Notes under the pieces: generated by a model
What the model saw: only the letters and a program-made list of their open reading frames with translations
What the model was told of the DNA's origin: nothing
Database searches by the model: none
In this document: positions 14,859-15,149 of the stretch, one piece after another
Numbering within the stretch: the stretch's first letter is position 1
Layout: every line of letters starts with the position of its first letter
Made by a program: the position numbers and the translations under genes
Origin: Acidobacteriota bacterium
GTDB taxonomy: Bacteria > Acidobacteriota > Vicinamibacteria > Vicinamibacterales > 2-12-FULL-66-21
Assembly: GCA_020200195.1 (NCBI GenBank)
Contig: JAIVJE010000330.1
Location: forward strand, 1-15,149
Direction of reading: 5' to 3'
Length of the DNA: 15,149 nucleotides

Positions 14859-14869
14859 TAACGCCCGTT

Positions 14870-15149
14870 ATGGCTCTCGCGTCGGCGGCCGTCGACCGCG
14901 TGCTGTCCGCAGTGGACGACGCCGCGTCCGAAATTGTCGATTTCACCTGCGAACTCATCCGAATTCCTACGGTCAATCCTCCCGGCGAGGCGTACGAAGA
15001 CTGTGCGAGGCTCATCGGTGACCGTCTCTCAGCGTGCGGGTTCGAGGTCGAGTACTTCGCCGCCGAGGGACGGCCCGAGCACACCGCCGAGCATCCTCGG
15101 CTGAACGTCGTCGGGCTGCGGCGCGGGCGGGCACTTCGCCCAGCCGTTC
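14870..15149 (+). CDS. M20 family deacetylase/peptidase (ArgE/DapE type), N-terminal part
   Basis: The frame starts at the ATG at 14870 and is open to the right edge, giving 93 residues. The sequence ELIRIPTVNPPGEAYEDCAR (28-47), followed by LIGDRLSACGFEVEYF and HPRLNVVGLRRG (75-86), is the standard N-terminus of M20 zinc amidohydrolases such as acetylornithine deacetylase, succinyl-diaminopimelate desuccinylase and carboxypeptidase G2-like enzymes. The metal-binding HxD motif would come a few residues beyond the window. The exact substrate cannot be told. It is divergent from the MerR-XRE-cupin regulator, with a shared 41-base control region, and may deacylate or hydrolyse a compound used by the operon at 10662-14828. 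No ribosome binding site is seen, in keeping with a very short leader. Confidence 0.85.
   Translation, partial: MALASAAVDRVLSAVDDAASEIVDFTCELIRIPTVNPPGEAYEDCARLIGDRLSACGFEVEYFAAEGRPEHTAEHPRLNVVGLRRGRALRPAV

Overview
The window is a GC-rich bacterial chromosome segment with tightly packed genes, most of them on the minus strand. The 808-residue duplicated FtsX/MacB-type permease (the ADOP architecture, a hallmark of Acidobacteriota), the overall protein flavour and the short GGGGACMGCCACCTTT-type palindromic repeats suggest an acidobacterium, perhaps of the Vicinamibacteria. This placement is inference; there is no rRNA gene or other phylogenetic marker in the window.

Layout. (1) 3-119 (+): the last 38 codons of a glutamyl-Q tRNA(Asp) synthetase-like gene, with its stop touching a four-copy inverted repeat (119-246). 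(2) 248-3879 (-): five closely spaced genes. Transcription order is a YqjD-like membrane protein, a Holin-X/YqjE-like protein, a DUF3618 protein, an unrecognised 179-residue protein and a secreted beta-propeller protein; several junctions overlap. (3) 4093-6519 (-): the ADOP permease. (4) 6569-7586 (-): mreB, complete except for a one-base frameshift. (5) 7804-8790 (-): a TPR protein with a C-terminal domain I do not recognise. It is divergent from (6) 8846-10644 (+), an FKBP-type lipoprotein followed by a class III aminotransferase. (7) 10662-14828 (-): a catabolic-looking operon with a MerR-XRE-cupin regulator, an SSS-family Na+/solute symporter, an NAD-type SDR dehydrogenase and a tartrate/D-malate dehydrogenase gene broken by an internal deletion of about 120 bases. 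(8) 14870-15149 (+): the start of an M20-family deacetylase/peptidase, separated from the regulator gene by 41 bases that carry a consensus -35 box and a palindrome.

How the parts may work together. Region 7-8 looks like a regulated uptake and oxidation module. The symporter would import an organic acid or amide, the divergent M20 enzyme could deacylate a related compound, and the SDR plus the (now broken) beta-decarboxylating dehydrogenase would oxidise hydroxy-acid intermediates. The cupin-bearing regulator would sense a ligand. The substrate cannot be read from the sequence. Region 2 looks like an envelope or stress set of small membrane proteins.

The points most worth a second look are the three-domain regulator with its compact divergent promoter, the two broken genes (mreB and the tartrate dehydrogenase), the palindromic repeats that adjoin stop codons, and a 7-base tandem repeat that supplies the stop codons of two convergent genes. 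I see no RNA gene, CRISPR array, insertion sequence or phage, and no gene-free stretch longer than 300 bases; the longest gaps are 3880-4092 and 7587-7803.
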